Shown: in pieces, positions 11,819 to 19,516 of the stretch | Numbering within the stretch: position 1 is the stretch's first letter | How the letters are laid out: every line of letters starts with the position of its first letter | Source: JAXGVG01 sp040773965 | Lineage (GTDB): Bacteria; Pseudomonadota; Alphaproteobacteria; UBA9219 | NCBI GenBank assembly: GCA_040773965.1 | Contig: JAXGVG010000018.1 | Coordinates: 1-20,256 of the forward strand | Length of the DNA stretch: 20,256 nt | Direction of reading: 5' to 3' | Made by a program: the position numbers and the translations under genes | The notes under the pieces: generated by a model | The model's input: the letters and a program-made list of their open reading frames with translations, nothing else | Told to the model about the DNA's origin: nothing | The model's database searches: none

Positions 11819-12577
11819 CTATGTATATCCTTCTTTTCGCGTGGGAATAGGCCCCGAAGGTATCGGAAAGGGCAAGGGCAGGACAAGCCTGCGGGGCGTC
11901 GCGCGGGATTTGGTTAACAGAGGCGCATAAATCTGCTTTCCGGCCTCCATAAGCAGCAACCCGCCGAAGCCGGGAAACACTATAGCCGCATATTTCTCCA
12001 CCACGTCCGCCAACGCCAGCGGCAACCGGGCCTGCGAGGGCGGCATGTAAAGCGCGCGCCAGAAACGCTCGACAAGAAATCCGCCTTCGCGCAGCGCTCC
12101 CTTCAACTGCGAGGGCGAATAAGGGCGTCCGGTTCCGAAAGGCGTGCTGTCGCTATGCGCCCAGAATCCGCGCCGGTTGGGAACGATAACAAGCATGCGC
12201 CCGTTGCCCTTCAGGATGCGCCACACCTCGCGCAGAAGAGCCTCGGCGTCGGCGGCCATCTCAAGCGCATGCACAAGAATGACGCGGTCGACCGATTCAT
12301 CCGGCAACGGCAGGTCCGTCATGCTCGCAAGACAGGAAACGTTCGGCCCTTCACGCGGCCAATAAGCCACGCCCTGCTCGCCCGGCATCATGGCCAGCAA
12401 TCGTGCGGCCTCGCCCTGCCACGGCCTGAGCAAGGGGGTTCCGTAGCCGATGGCCAAAAGGTTCTCTCCCCTGACATCAGGCCATATCTGGCGCAGGCGA
12501 CCGCGCAGAAGACGCCGGACGCTCTGCCCCAGAGGATTAACGTAAAACTCCCGTAAGTCGACGACGTCGATGGTCAT
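11819..12577 (-). CDS. Class I SAM-dependent methyltransferase
   Basis: The 252-residue cytoplasmic protein begins MTIDVVDLREFYVNPLGQ, a start I associate with an alphaproteobacterial methyltransferase family found beside gloB. Motif I is the atypical LLAIGYGTPLL rather than GxGxG. Later motifs are LPLPDESVDRVILVHALE, EALLREVWRILKGNGRMLVIVPN and WAHSDSTPFGTGRPYSPSQL, with a positively charged, proline-rich tail. The substrate is unknown. The ATG at 12577 matches the family N terminus; upstream in-frame codons to 12628 would add a hydrophobic stretch without support. No strong ribosome-binding site is visible. It is divergent from gloB across a 143-base gap and ends at a terminator (11794-11813). 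Confidence 0.82.
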   Translation of the reverse strand: MTIDVVDLREFYVNPLGQSVRRLLRGRLRQIWPDVRGENLLAIGYGTPLLRPWQGEAARLLAMMPGEQGVAYWPREGPNVSCLASMTDLPLPDESVDRVILVHALEMAADAEALLREVWRILKGNGRMLVIVPNRRGFWAHSDSTPFGTGRPYSPSQLKGALREGGFLVERFWRALYMPPSQARLPLALADVVEKYAAIVFPGFGGLLLMEAGKQIYAPLLTKSRATPRRLVLPLPFPIPSGPIPTRKEGYT

Positions 12578-12720
12578 TCGGAAGGTCCGGCATAAAAAGA
12601 TGAAAAAGACGGAAACATAAAACCCCATTCTTCACGTTTTGTTAAGGCCTGAAAGGACTTTGAATCGCTTCAAAAGACCTATTAACCTCATGTTAGCATG
12701 ATTTCGGCACTCTCGGGGGT

Positions 12721-13509
12721 ATGGGATTTACGGTCGAACTTCTTCCGGCCTTTGCCGATAACTATATCTATCTGGTCAGCGATATCGCCCTTGGCCTCGC
12801 CATGGCCGTCGACCCGGGCGATGCCGACGTGGTTCTCCGGACGCTACAGAAAAAAGACCTCCATCTGGCCCTGATTCTCAACACCCACCACCACAGCGAT
12901 CACGCGGGCGGAAACGCCAGACTTCAGCATGAATACGGGGCGCCCATTATCGCCTCAAGCAAGGAAAGACACCGCATTGAAAACCTGTCCCGGGGCGTCG
13001 AAAAAGGCGATATAGTCAGCTTCTCCGACCTGCGCGGACAGGTCATCGAAACGCCCGGCCACACCTCGGGCCATGTGTCGTATTATTTTCCGTCCATCAA
13101 GGCTCTGTTTAGCGGCGATACTCTTTTCTCGCTCGGCTGCGGCCGTTTGTTCGAAGGCTCGGCGGCGGAGTTGTGGGATTCGCTTTGCGCTCTTCGCAAC
13201 CTACCCGACGACACGTTGGTCTATTGCGGGCACGAGAATTCCGAAAAAAACGCCAGATTCGCCATGATGCTTGATAAGGACAACGCCGAACTCAAGTTGC
13301 GGGTCAACGAAATAACCGAACGGCGGCGCGAAGGCAAACCGACGCTACCCGCTTCTCTTGGTTTTGAAAAAAAGACCAACCCGTTCCTGCGCGTGGATTG
13401 TCCCGATTTTCAGCAAACGCTAAGCAAGAACGGCTTTCCCGTCGACGGCGCGGACCCCGCCGCCATCTTCGGCGCTCTCCGCGCCGCAAAAGACCGTTTT
13501 ACGGGTTAA
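12721..13509 (+). CDS. gloB: Hydroxyacylglutathione hydrolase (glyoxalase II)
   Basis: A metallo-beta-lactamase-fold thioesterase that hydrolyses S-lactoylglutathione in methylglyoxal detoxification. The 262-residue product has the binuclear metal motif THHHSDH (His56, His58, Asp60, His61). It also has GHTSGHVSYY, the bridging aspartate in FSGDTLFSLGCGRLFEG, YCGHEN, and the C-terminal glutathione-binding KKTNPFLR. Length and motif order match GloB. The ATG at 12721 fits the family start (TVELLPAFADNYIYLV), though only a G-run lies just before it. It is divergent from the methyltransferase gene and convergent with the thiolase gene, 11 bases apart. Confidence 0.93.
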   Translation: MGFTVELLPAFADNYIYLVSDIALGLAMAVDPGDADVVLRTLQKKDLHLALILNTHHHSDHAGGNARLQHEYGAPIIASSKERHRIENLSRGVEKGDIVSFSDLRGQVIETPGHTSGHVSYYFPSIKALFSGDTLFSLGCGRLFEGSAAELWDSLCALRNLPDDTLVYCGHENSEKNARFAMMLDKDNAELKLRVNEITERRREGKPTLPASLGFEKKTNPFLRVDCPDFQQTLSKNGFPVDGADPAAIFGALRAAKDRFTG

Positions 13510-13520
13510 CTCGCCTCTGA

Positions 13521-14699
13521 TCAGGGATGCTCGACGCACATCGTGATGCCCATGCCTCCGCCGATGCAAAGCGTGGCCAGGCCGCGTTTCGCGTCCTGTT
13601 TCTGCATCTCATATAATAGCGTCACCAGAATACGTGCGCCCGAAGCGCCGATAGGATGGCCAAGCGCAATCGCGCCGCCATTAACGTTAATCTTCGTGGT
13701 ATCCCATCCCAAATCCCTGTTCACGGCGATCGACTGAACCGCGAAAGCCTCGTTAGCCTCGATCAGATCAAGTTGGCTCATTTGCCACCCCGCCTTACTT
13801 AGCGCCAGACGCGTTGCCGGAACAGGCCCGATACCCATGATGGATGGATCGACGCCAGCAGTGCCCCACGACACAATCCTCGCCAACGGAATCACGCCGC
13901 GCCGCGCCGCTTCGTCTTCACTCATAACAACCACCGCCGCTGCGCCGTCGTTGATGCCCGACGCGTTGCCGGCCGTCACTGTGCCATCCTTTTTAAACGC
14001 AGGTTTCAGTTTCGCGAGATCGTCGAGCTTCGCTCCAAAACGGGGAAACTCGTCCTGCTCCACCGTCACGTCGCCCTTGCGTCCCTTGATGACGATGGGG
14101 ACGATCTCATCCTTGAACTTGCCCGCCTTGATCGCGGCTTCGGCCTTTTGTTGCGACGCCAGGGCGAACTCGTCCTGCGCGGCGCGCGTAATGGCGTACT
14201 TCCCGGCCACATTTTCTGCGGTAACGCCCATATGATATTTGTTAAAAACGTCGGACAATCCGTCGCTAATCATGGTGTCGATCAACTCGCCGTTGCCCAT
14301 GCGTACGCCGTTTCGCAGATGAATGGCGTGAGTCGATAAGCTCATGCTCTCCATGCCGCCTGCAACGACGATTTTCTGTTCGCCCGTTTTGATCGCCATA
14401 TAGGCGTTGGCAACCGCGCGCAAACCCGATCCGCAAATCTGATTGACGGCATAAGCTGTTTTATCGACCGGCACACCGGCCGCCATGGCGGCTTGACGCG
14501 CGGGCCCCATGCCCTGCGCCGCCGCAAGAATTTGCCCCATAACAACCTCATCCACGTCCTCGGGATTGGTCTTGGCGCGCAAAAGCGCGGCCTTGACGAC
14601 TTCGCCGCCCAAAGCATGGGCGGGAACACTGCTCAAAGCGCCATTGAACGAACCGATCGCGGTGCGCGCCGCTCCGGCAATAACAACATTCGTCGACAT
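13521..14699 (-). CDS. phaA: Acetyl-CoA acetyltransferase (thiolase)
   Basis: The 392-residue thiolase condenses two acetyl-CoA to acetoacetyl-CoA, or the reverse, in the cytoplasm. Visible active-site elements are the nucleophile Cys89 in NQICGSGLRA, NEAFAVQ, the histidine in GHPIGASGARI, and the second cysteine in LCIGGGMG. Length and residue positions match biosynthetic PhaA/AtoB thiolases. The start ATG has GGGAG upstream, and a promoter candidate lies at 14743-14771. No phaB or phaC is adjacent, so whether it serves polyhydroxybutyrate, mevalonate or degradation cannot be said. The symbol phaA is a family-level label (atoB is equally fitting). Confidence 0.92.
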   Translation of the reverse strand: MSTNVVIAGAARTAIGSFNGALSSVPAHALGGEVVKAALLRAKTNPEDVDEVVMGQILAAAQGMGPARQAAMAAGVPVDKTAYAVNQICGSGLRAVANAYMAIKTGEQKIVVAGGMESMSLSTHAIHLRNGVRMGNGELIDTMISDGLSDVFNKYHMGVTAENVAGKYAITRAAQDEFALASQQKAEAAIKAGKFKDEIVPIVIKGRKGDVTVEQDEFPRFGAKLDDLAKLKPAFKKDGTVTAGNASGINDGAAAVVVMSEDEAARRGVIPLARIVSWGTAGVDPSIMGIGPVPATRLALSKAGWQMSQLDLIEANEAFAVQSIAVNRDLGWDTTKINVNGGAIALGHPIGASGARILVTLLYEMQKQDAKRGLATLCIGGGMGITMCVEHP

Positions 14700-14742
14700 G
14701 AAAGACTCCCGAGTGAGAGTAAAAAGGAAGGAACCGGGGCAG

Positions 14743-14771
14743 AGTTTATGATGGCAATGCCTTTAAATCAA
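14743..14771 (-). promoter_or_regulatory. Candidate sigma-70 promoter of the thiolase gene
   Basis: On the minus strand TTGATT (14771-14766) and TAAACT (14748-14743) are separated by exactly 17 bases. Each matches four of six consensus positions. The -10 is about 45 bases upstream of the thiolase ATG, in the 228-base gap before the ChvG-linked gene. I see nothing else in that gap. Confidence 0.42.
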
Positions 14772-14927
14772 GTTAAGGCGCCGGAAATGGCCGCTTTTGT
14801 TGCCTTTAAAAAGCCATAACATAGAAGGGTTTAAATCTTTTTGCTTCTCCCGGGATCTTTTCTGATTCGATACAATTTAAAGCGTTTCCAGCCACCTCGG
14901 CAGGGAAAAGAAAGACCGGAAAACAGT

Positions 14928-15383
14928 TTATTGAATTCCCGGGAAATCAAACACAACGGGCGTGCATGTTCCCTTTCTAATCACCTTCAGGATAGCGTCG
15001 AAAACAGCGCCCTCCTTGATGCCATTTTTTTCCAGATACACTTTCCCGGGAGGTGTTCCTCCAGGAAGAGTATAAAGGAAACTTTTCCCCTTCCATTTCA
15101 CATGAGGCTCATCGATTGAAACTTTCGGCATAAAAGAAAACTTGACCCAATAGGCGTCTGTTGAATCAAGGCGACCAGCGTTCGGTATTTGATCGATCGA
15201 TACAATCGTGGCTTTGCCGGGATACTCGGTATAGGCACAAGGCCCCCCGACCATTTTACCGGGCGGATCGCTCACGATTGTCTCATCCGCATACGGCTTG
15301 CCAGTCGGTTCCCCCGCGCTCATGCCATGTACCGTATATGGCAAGAGTGAAACGACCAGAAGCACCGCCAGAAAAACACGCAT
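14928..15383 (-). CDS. Small secreted protein of unknown function, third gene of the chvI-chvG operon
   Basis: The 151-residue protein has a clear signal peptide (MRVFLAVLLVVSLLPYTVHG) and a mature part with only two cysteines (Cys49 in GGPCAYTEYPG and Cys140 in KGTCTPVVFDFPG), which may form a disulfide. The middle has beta-like alternation (KATIVSIDQI, YWVKFSFMPKV, KSFLYTLPGG) and Gly/Pro turns. I do not recognise the family. The ATG at 15383 has GAGGGG three bases upstream and lies 7 bases after the chvG stop codon, so it is very probably translated from the chvI-chvG transcript. A periplasmic or extracellular partner or output of the envelope-stress system is a reasonable guess only. A longer frame upstream overlaps chvG and is not used. 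Confidence 0.8.
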   Translation of the reverse strand: MRVFLAVLLVVSLLPYTVHGMSAGEPTGKPYADETIVSDPPGKMVGGPCAYTEYPGKATIVSIDQIPNAGRLDSTDAYWVKFSFMPKVSIDEPHVKWKGKSFLYTLPGGTPPGKVYLEKNGIKEGAVFDAILKVIRKGTCTPVVFDFPGIQ

Positions 15384-15390
15384 GTTCCCC

Positions 15391-17097
15391 TCACATTCTC
15401 GGCAGTTGAACGACGAAGCGCGCGCCGGCGGTCCGGCCCCGGGAATCCTTGCGGTTTTCGGCCCAAATCCGCCCGTGGTGCGCCTCGACGATTTGCTTGG
15501 AAATGCTAAGGCCAAGGCCGGAGTGAATGCCGAATTTTTCCGTCTTGGGCCGCTCGCTGTAGAAACGGTCGAAAATGGCTTCAAGCTTGTTTTCGGGAAT
15601 GCCCGGCCCCTCGTCGTCGACGGTGATGACCGCGTTGTCGCCATCCTGCGCCAACGCGACAACCACCTGCCCGCCGGGAGGCGAAAAGGACAGCGCGTTG
15701 GCGATGAGATTCTGAACCACCTGGACAAGACGCACTTCCGCGCCCTCGACCATCAACGGCTGCAAGGGCAGCGGCAACAAGACGACTTTCACATTTCCTT
15801 CCGGCTCTTCGCCGTCAAGCGCATCAGGCGCTTCGTAAAAACCGGCCAACGCAGCCAGCATTTGATTCACATCGACGGGCTCCGCCTCGGCGCGGCCAAG
15901 TTCGGCGTCAAGGCGCGACGCGTTGGAAATGTCGCTGATCAGGCGGTCGAGCCTGTCGACGTCGTCGCGAATGACGAGCATCAGGCGTCGCTGCATGGCC
16001 GGATCCTGCACACGCTCAGCCGTTTCAACGGCGCTGCGCAGCGACGTAAGCGGATTCTTGATCTCGTGCGCCACGTCGGCGGCAAAGTTTTCGATTGCAC
16101 CTATTCGTTTAGCCAGCGCCGCCGTCATATCCCTTAAGGCAAGCGACAAATCGCCGATTTCGTCCCGGCGCGCACCCAGATCGGGAATGGCCCCGGGGTT
16201 AAGCAGACTGGCCGTACCGGCCAGACCCATAATTTTCTTCTGGCCTTGCCGCACGCTTTCGGCTGCCAGCGCGAGCAACCGGATAGGCCGCGCAATCGCC
16301 CGCGCAAGATAAAGCGACAACAAAACGGTAATCAATAACGTAAAGCCGAATATCTGAAGAATGTTCAGGCGCACTTCGCGCATGGCGGCGCTGACCTTTG
16401 TGTCCGGGCGCGACAGCATAATGGCGCCCAAAACCTGCTTGTAGCGCTGCACCGGCACGGCCACCGCCAAAAGCAGCCCGCCCTTCGGCATCCGCCAGAC
16501 CTGCGTCGCGGGATCGCCTTCCAGCGCTTTCTTCACGATTTCGTACTGATCGCCGCGCTGGATCTGCTCTTCCTGATACGCCGGAAACTGCCGGCGCTCC
16601 AATAACCGGTCGATCGAATCGAAAGGTCCCATCGCGAGCCGCGTGAGCCAGAACGGCTTTTCGGGAGGCGGCAGTTCCTGAGTCTGAATTTTGCCGCTGT
16701 GCTCCAGAAGAATCCGGCTGTCCGCCAGAAGCGTATCGTCGAGATCGAAAAGACGCGTGCGCGTTTCCGTCGCTTCAACCAGACGCCGGATCATCAGCCG
16801 CGCCAGAAGCGGCGAAAGGATGTTCCTTTCCTCCTCGTCGATCACCACCGCGCCCTCGCCGAGCGCGCTGGCGGACAGGCGCGCCTGGAGCAAAAGAGCA
16901 TTGAGCTCTGAAGCGATCAGTCTTTCCTGATAATGTCCCATGTAAAGCAGGCTGCCCACCAGAATGGCAAGCGCCAGAACGTTGACGGCCAGAATGCGAA
17001 GCGTAAGCGGCGAAAAACGCCCCTGCGCCCAGACAGGCAAATCCGGGCGGCGCCCCTCCTGCCGCCAAAGCCACCAGCCGCGTTTGCGTTTTACCAA
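15391..17097 (-). CDS. chvG: Sensor histidine kinase ChvG
   Basis: Inner-membrane sensor kinase of the ChvG/ChvI (ExoS) envelope-stress and acid-response system, partner of the adjacent ChvI. The 568-residue product has a basic N terminus, a first membrane segment (about 35-53, ILAVNVLALAILVGSLLY), a periplasmic sensor domain of roughly 220 residues, a second membrane segment (FGFTLLITVLLSLYLARAIA) and a HAMP region. The H-box follows with His344 (ADVAHEIKNPLTSL), then the N-box (NLIANALSFSP), and G-boxes DDEGPGIP and HSGLGLSISKQI. The sensor-domain start RFSPLTLRILAVNVLAL fits ChvG. I chose the TTG at 17097: it is 7 bases after the chvI stop and has AGGAG upstream, although with only three bases of spacing. 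No ATG or GTG fits better, so the exact start is uncertain. Confidence 0.9.
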   Translation of the reverse strand: MVKRKRGWWLWRQEGRRPDLPVWAQGRFSPLTLRILAVNVLALAILVGSLLYMGHYQERLIASELNALLLQARLSASALGEGAVVIDEEERNILSPLLARLMIRRLVEATETRTRLFDLDDTLLADSRILLEHSGKIQTQELPPPEKPFWLTRLAMGPFDSIDRLLERRQFPAYQEEQIQRGDQYEIVKKALEGDPATQVWRMPKGGLLLAVAVPVQRYKQVLGAIMLSRPDTKVSAAMREVRLNILQIFGFTLLITVLLSLYLARAIARPIRLLALAAESVRQGQKKIMGLAGTASLLNPGAIPDLGARRDEIGDLSLALRDMTAALAKRIGAIENFAADVAHEIKNPLTSLRSAVETAERVQDPAMQRRLMLVIRDDVDRLDRLISDISNASRLDAELGRAEAEPVDVNQMLAALAGFYEAPDALDGEEPEGNVKVVLLPLPLQPLMVEGAEVRLVQVVQNLIANALSFSPPGGQVVVALAQDGDNAVITVDDEGPGIPENKLEAIFDRFYSERPKTEKFGIHSGLGLSISKQIVEAHHGRIWAENRKDSRGRTAGARFVVQLPRM

Positions 17098-17104
17098 GCG
17101 CTCC

Positions 17105-17812
17105 TCAATCTTCCTTATACCGGTAGCCGACGCCGTAAAGCGTTTCGATCTGGCCGAAATCCGTATCGACGGCCCGGAACTTCTTCCGCATCCGCTTGAT
17201 GTGGCTGTCGATGGTGCGGTCATCGACGTAGATGGATTCGCCGTATGCGGCGTCCATCAATTGATCGCGGCTTTTCACATGCCCGATTCGCTGCGCCAAG
17301 GCTTTCACAAGAAGAAATTCGGTTACGGTCAGATCGACCGTTTTTCCTTTCCATGTGCATAGATGGCGCGCGCCATCCAGCACAAGATCGCCGCGCGTCA
17401 GAACGCTGGCCGGATCCGCGCCCGCGGGCTGCTGACGCAATTGTTCGCGGCGCAAAAGCGCGCGAATGCGCTCCATCAACAAACGCTGGGAAAACGGCTT
17501 GGTAATGTAATCGTCCGCGCCCATGCGCAAGCCCATGATCTCGTCCACCTCTTCGTCCTTGGAGGTCAGAAAGATCACCGGCATGTTGGCCGTTGCGGCG
17601 TTTTGCTTCAGGCGCTGCAAAAGCTCCATGCCGTTCAGGCGCGGCATTTTGATATCGAGGACAGCCAGATCGGCCGGGCGTTGCATGATGCCCCGTTGGG
17701 CCTCATCGCCGTCCGTATAGGTCCGCACCTCAAACCCTTCGGCCTCCAAAGCCATGCTGACTGAGGTCAGAATATTGCGGTCATCATCGACCAGAACGAT
17801 TGTCTGCGGCAC
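17105..17812 (-). CDS. chvI: Response regulator ChvI (OmpR/PhoB family)
   Basis: DNA-binding response regulator, 235 residues, cognate to ChvG. The receiver domain (about 1-120) has the acidic pocket VDDDR, the phospho-acceptor Asp53 in LAVLDIKMPRLNG, FLTSKDEE with the conserved Thr/Lys, and GADDYITKPFSQRLL. The C-terminal winged helix (about 140-235) contains DLTVTEFLLVKAL, DDRTIDSHIKRMRKKF and the end TLYGVGYRYKED. The N-terminal wording IVLVDDDRNILTSVSMALEAEGF is typical of ChvI. The start is GTG at 17812 with GGGAG eight bases upstream. It is first in the minus-strand operon chvI-chvG-secreted protein and is divergent from guaB. Confidence 0.93.
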   Translation of the reverse strand: MPQTIVLVDDDRNILTSVSMALEAEGFEVRTYTDGDEAQRGIMQRPADLAVLDIKMPRLNGMELLQRLKQNAATANMPVIFLTSKDEEVDEIMGLRMGADDYITKPFSQRLLMERIRALLRREQLRQQPAGADPASVLTRGDLVLDGARHLCTWKGKTVDLTVTEFLLVKALAQRIGHVKSRDQLMDAAYGESIYVDDRTIDSHIKRMRKKFRAVDTDFGQIETLYGVGYRYKED

Positions 17813-17937
17813 GCGAAAAACTCCCTTGGAAGTTTAAGATCTTTAAGGGCTAAAGCCGAACTATGGCACAAAAAGGCCCAAAATGTGAACGGACAACGCA
17901 ATTGTTCCATAATCCTTAATATTTTCGCGTTTTCCGC

Positions 17938-17967
17938 TTTACCTGCCCCAACTTCCTGGATTATACA
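17938..17967 (+). promoter_or_regulatory. Candidate sigma-70 promoter of guaB
   Basis: TTTACC (17938-17943) and TATACA (17962-17967), each four of six consensus matches, are separated by 18 bases. They lie about 40 bases upstream of the guaB ATG in the divergent gap with chvI. I see no clear promoter for chvI in the same gap. Confidence 0.4.
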
Positions 17968-18007
17968 TGGCCGCCATCATTGATAAGCCGATATATGCGA
18001 GGCACAG

Positions 18008-19477
18008 ATGGCCCAATTCCCTCAAGCTTTAACTTTTGATGACGTTCTGCTGGTCCCGGCGGCCTCCGGCGTTTTGCCGTCCGAGGTCAACACATCCACC
18101 CGCCTGACCAAAAATATAACGCTCGGCATCCCCCTCCTCTCCGCCGCCATGGATACGGTCACCGAAGCCAATCTGGCCATCGCCCTCGCCCAAGCCGGAG
18201 GCATCGGCGTCATCCACCGCAACCTGCCCCCTGCCAAGCAGGCCGAAGAAGTCCGCAAGGTCAAGCGCTTTGAGTCCGGTATGGTTATGAACCCCATCAC
18301 CATCACACCGGACGCGCCTTTGGCCAGCGCGCTGCGCCTTATGGCGGATTATCATATTTCAGGCATTCCCGTCGTCGAACAGCCATCCGGTAAGCTGGTC
18401 GGCATTCTGACGAACCGTGACGTGCGTTTTGCCAGTAACATGCAACAGCCCGTTTCGGAACTGATGACGAAGGACAATCTGGTCACCGTCCGCGCCAACG
18501 TGAATCGCGAAGACGCCAAGCTTCTTCTTCACAAACACCGCATCGAAAAACTGCTGGTCGTCGACGATGCCTATCGCTGCATCGGCTTGCTGACGGTAAA
18601 AGACATCGAAAAAGCGCGCCTTCATCCCAACGCCTGCAAAGACGACAAGGGACGCCTGCGCGCCGCCGCCGCCGTCGGCACCGGCAACGACGGCCTTGAA
18701 CGCGCCGAGGCGCTGATCGAAGCGGGCGCGGACATGATCGTCGTCGACACGGCGCACGGCCATTCCTCGCGTGTTCTGGAACAGGTGACGCAAGTTCGCA
18801 AACTTTCGAACAGCACCCAGATCGCGGCTGGCAATATCGCCACAGCCGATGGCGCGAAAGCGCTTATCAATGCGGGCGCGGATGCCGTCAAGGTCGGCAT
18901 CGGCCCCGGAACGATCTGCACAACGCGCATGGTCGCCGGCGTCGGCGTGCCGCAATTGACGGCCATCATGGAGGCCGCCTCGGTTTGCCATAAACAAAAC
19001 ATTCCGGTCATTGCGGATGGCGGGATCAAGTATTCCGGCGAAATCGCCAAGGCCATCGCGGCCGGGGCCGATTGCGTCATGCTGGGGGCGCTTTTTGCGG
19101 GCACGGACGAAGCGCCCGGCGATGTCGTGCTGTATCAAGGACGCTCGTATAAAAGCTATCGCGGCATGGGGAGCCTCGGCGCGATGGCGGCCGGTTCAGC
19201 CGACCGCTATTTCCAAAAGGCCGACATGGACAATCCCGGCAAGCTCGTGCCGGAAGGCGTCGAAGGCCGCGTGCCTTACAAAGGCCCCGTGTCTCAGATT
19301 ATCCACCAACTCGTGGGCGGCCTGCGCGCGGCTATGGGCTACACCGGCTCAGCCACTATCGCGGACTTGCAGAAAAATACCTCGTTCGTCCGCATCACGA
19401 ACGCAGGTCTGCGCGAAAGCCATGTCCACGATGTTCAGATCACGGCGGAATCGCCGAACTACTGGCGGGAAAGTTAG
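18008..19477 (+). CDS. guaB: Inosine-5'-monophosphate dehydrogenase
   Basis: NAD-dependent oxidation of IMP to XMP, the first committed step of GMP synthesis. The 489-residue product is a TIM barrel interrupted by a CBS-domain pair (about 95-205, with MNPITITPDAPL, GIPVVEQPSGKLVGILTNRD and MTKDNLVTV). Catalytic features are the IMP loop GIGPGTICTTRMVAGVG with Cys304, ADGGIKYSGEIAKA, the flap-like GRSYKSYRGMGSLGAM and EGVEGRVPYKG. Length is the usual bacterial one. The ATG at 18008 has GAGG five bases upstream. It is not followed by guaA; a convergent methyltransferase ends 39 bases later. Confidence 0.97.
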   Translation: MAQFPQALTFDDVLLVPAASGVLPSEVNTSTRLTKNITLGIPLLSAAMDTVTEANLAIALAQAGGIGVIHRNLPPAKQAEEVRKVKRFESGMVMNPITITPDAPLASALRLMADYHISGIPVVEQPSGKLVGILTNRDVRFASNMQQPVSELMTKDNLVTVRANVNREDAKLLLHKHRIEKLLVVDDAYRCIGLLTVKDIEKARLHPNACKDDKGRLRAAAAVGTGNDGLERAEALIEAGADMIVVDTAHGHSSRVLEQVTQVRKLSNSTQIAAGNIATADGAKALINAGADAVKVGIGPGTICTTRMVAGVGVPQLTAIMEAASVCHKQNIPVIADGGIKYSGEIAKAIAAGADCVMLGALFAGTDEAPGDVVLYQGRSYKSYRGMGSLGAMAAGSADRYFQKADMDNPGKLVPEGVEGRVPYKGPVSQIIHQLVGGLRAAMGYTGSATIADLQKNTSFVRITNAGLRESHVHDVQITAESPNYWRES

Positions 19478-19516
19478 ACTCCAAATTCATTTACTGGATG
19501 GCGTTCCGCGTCAAGG

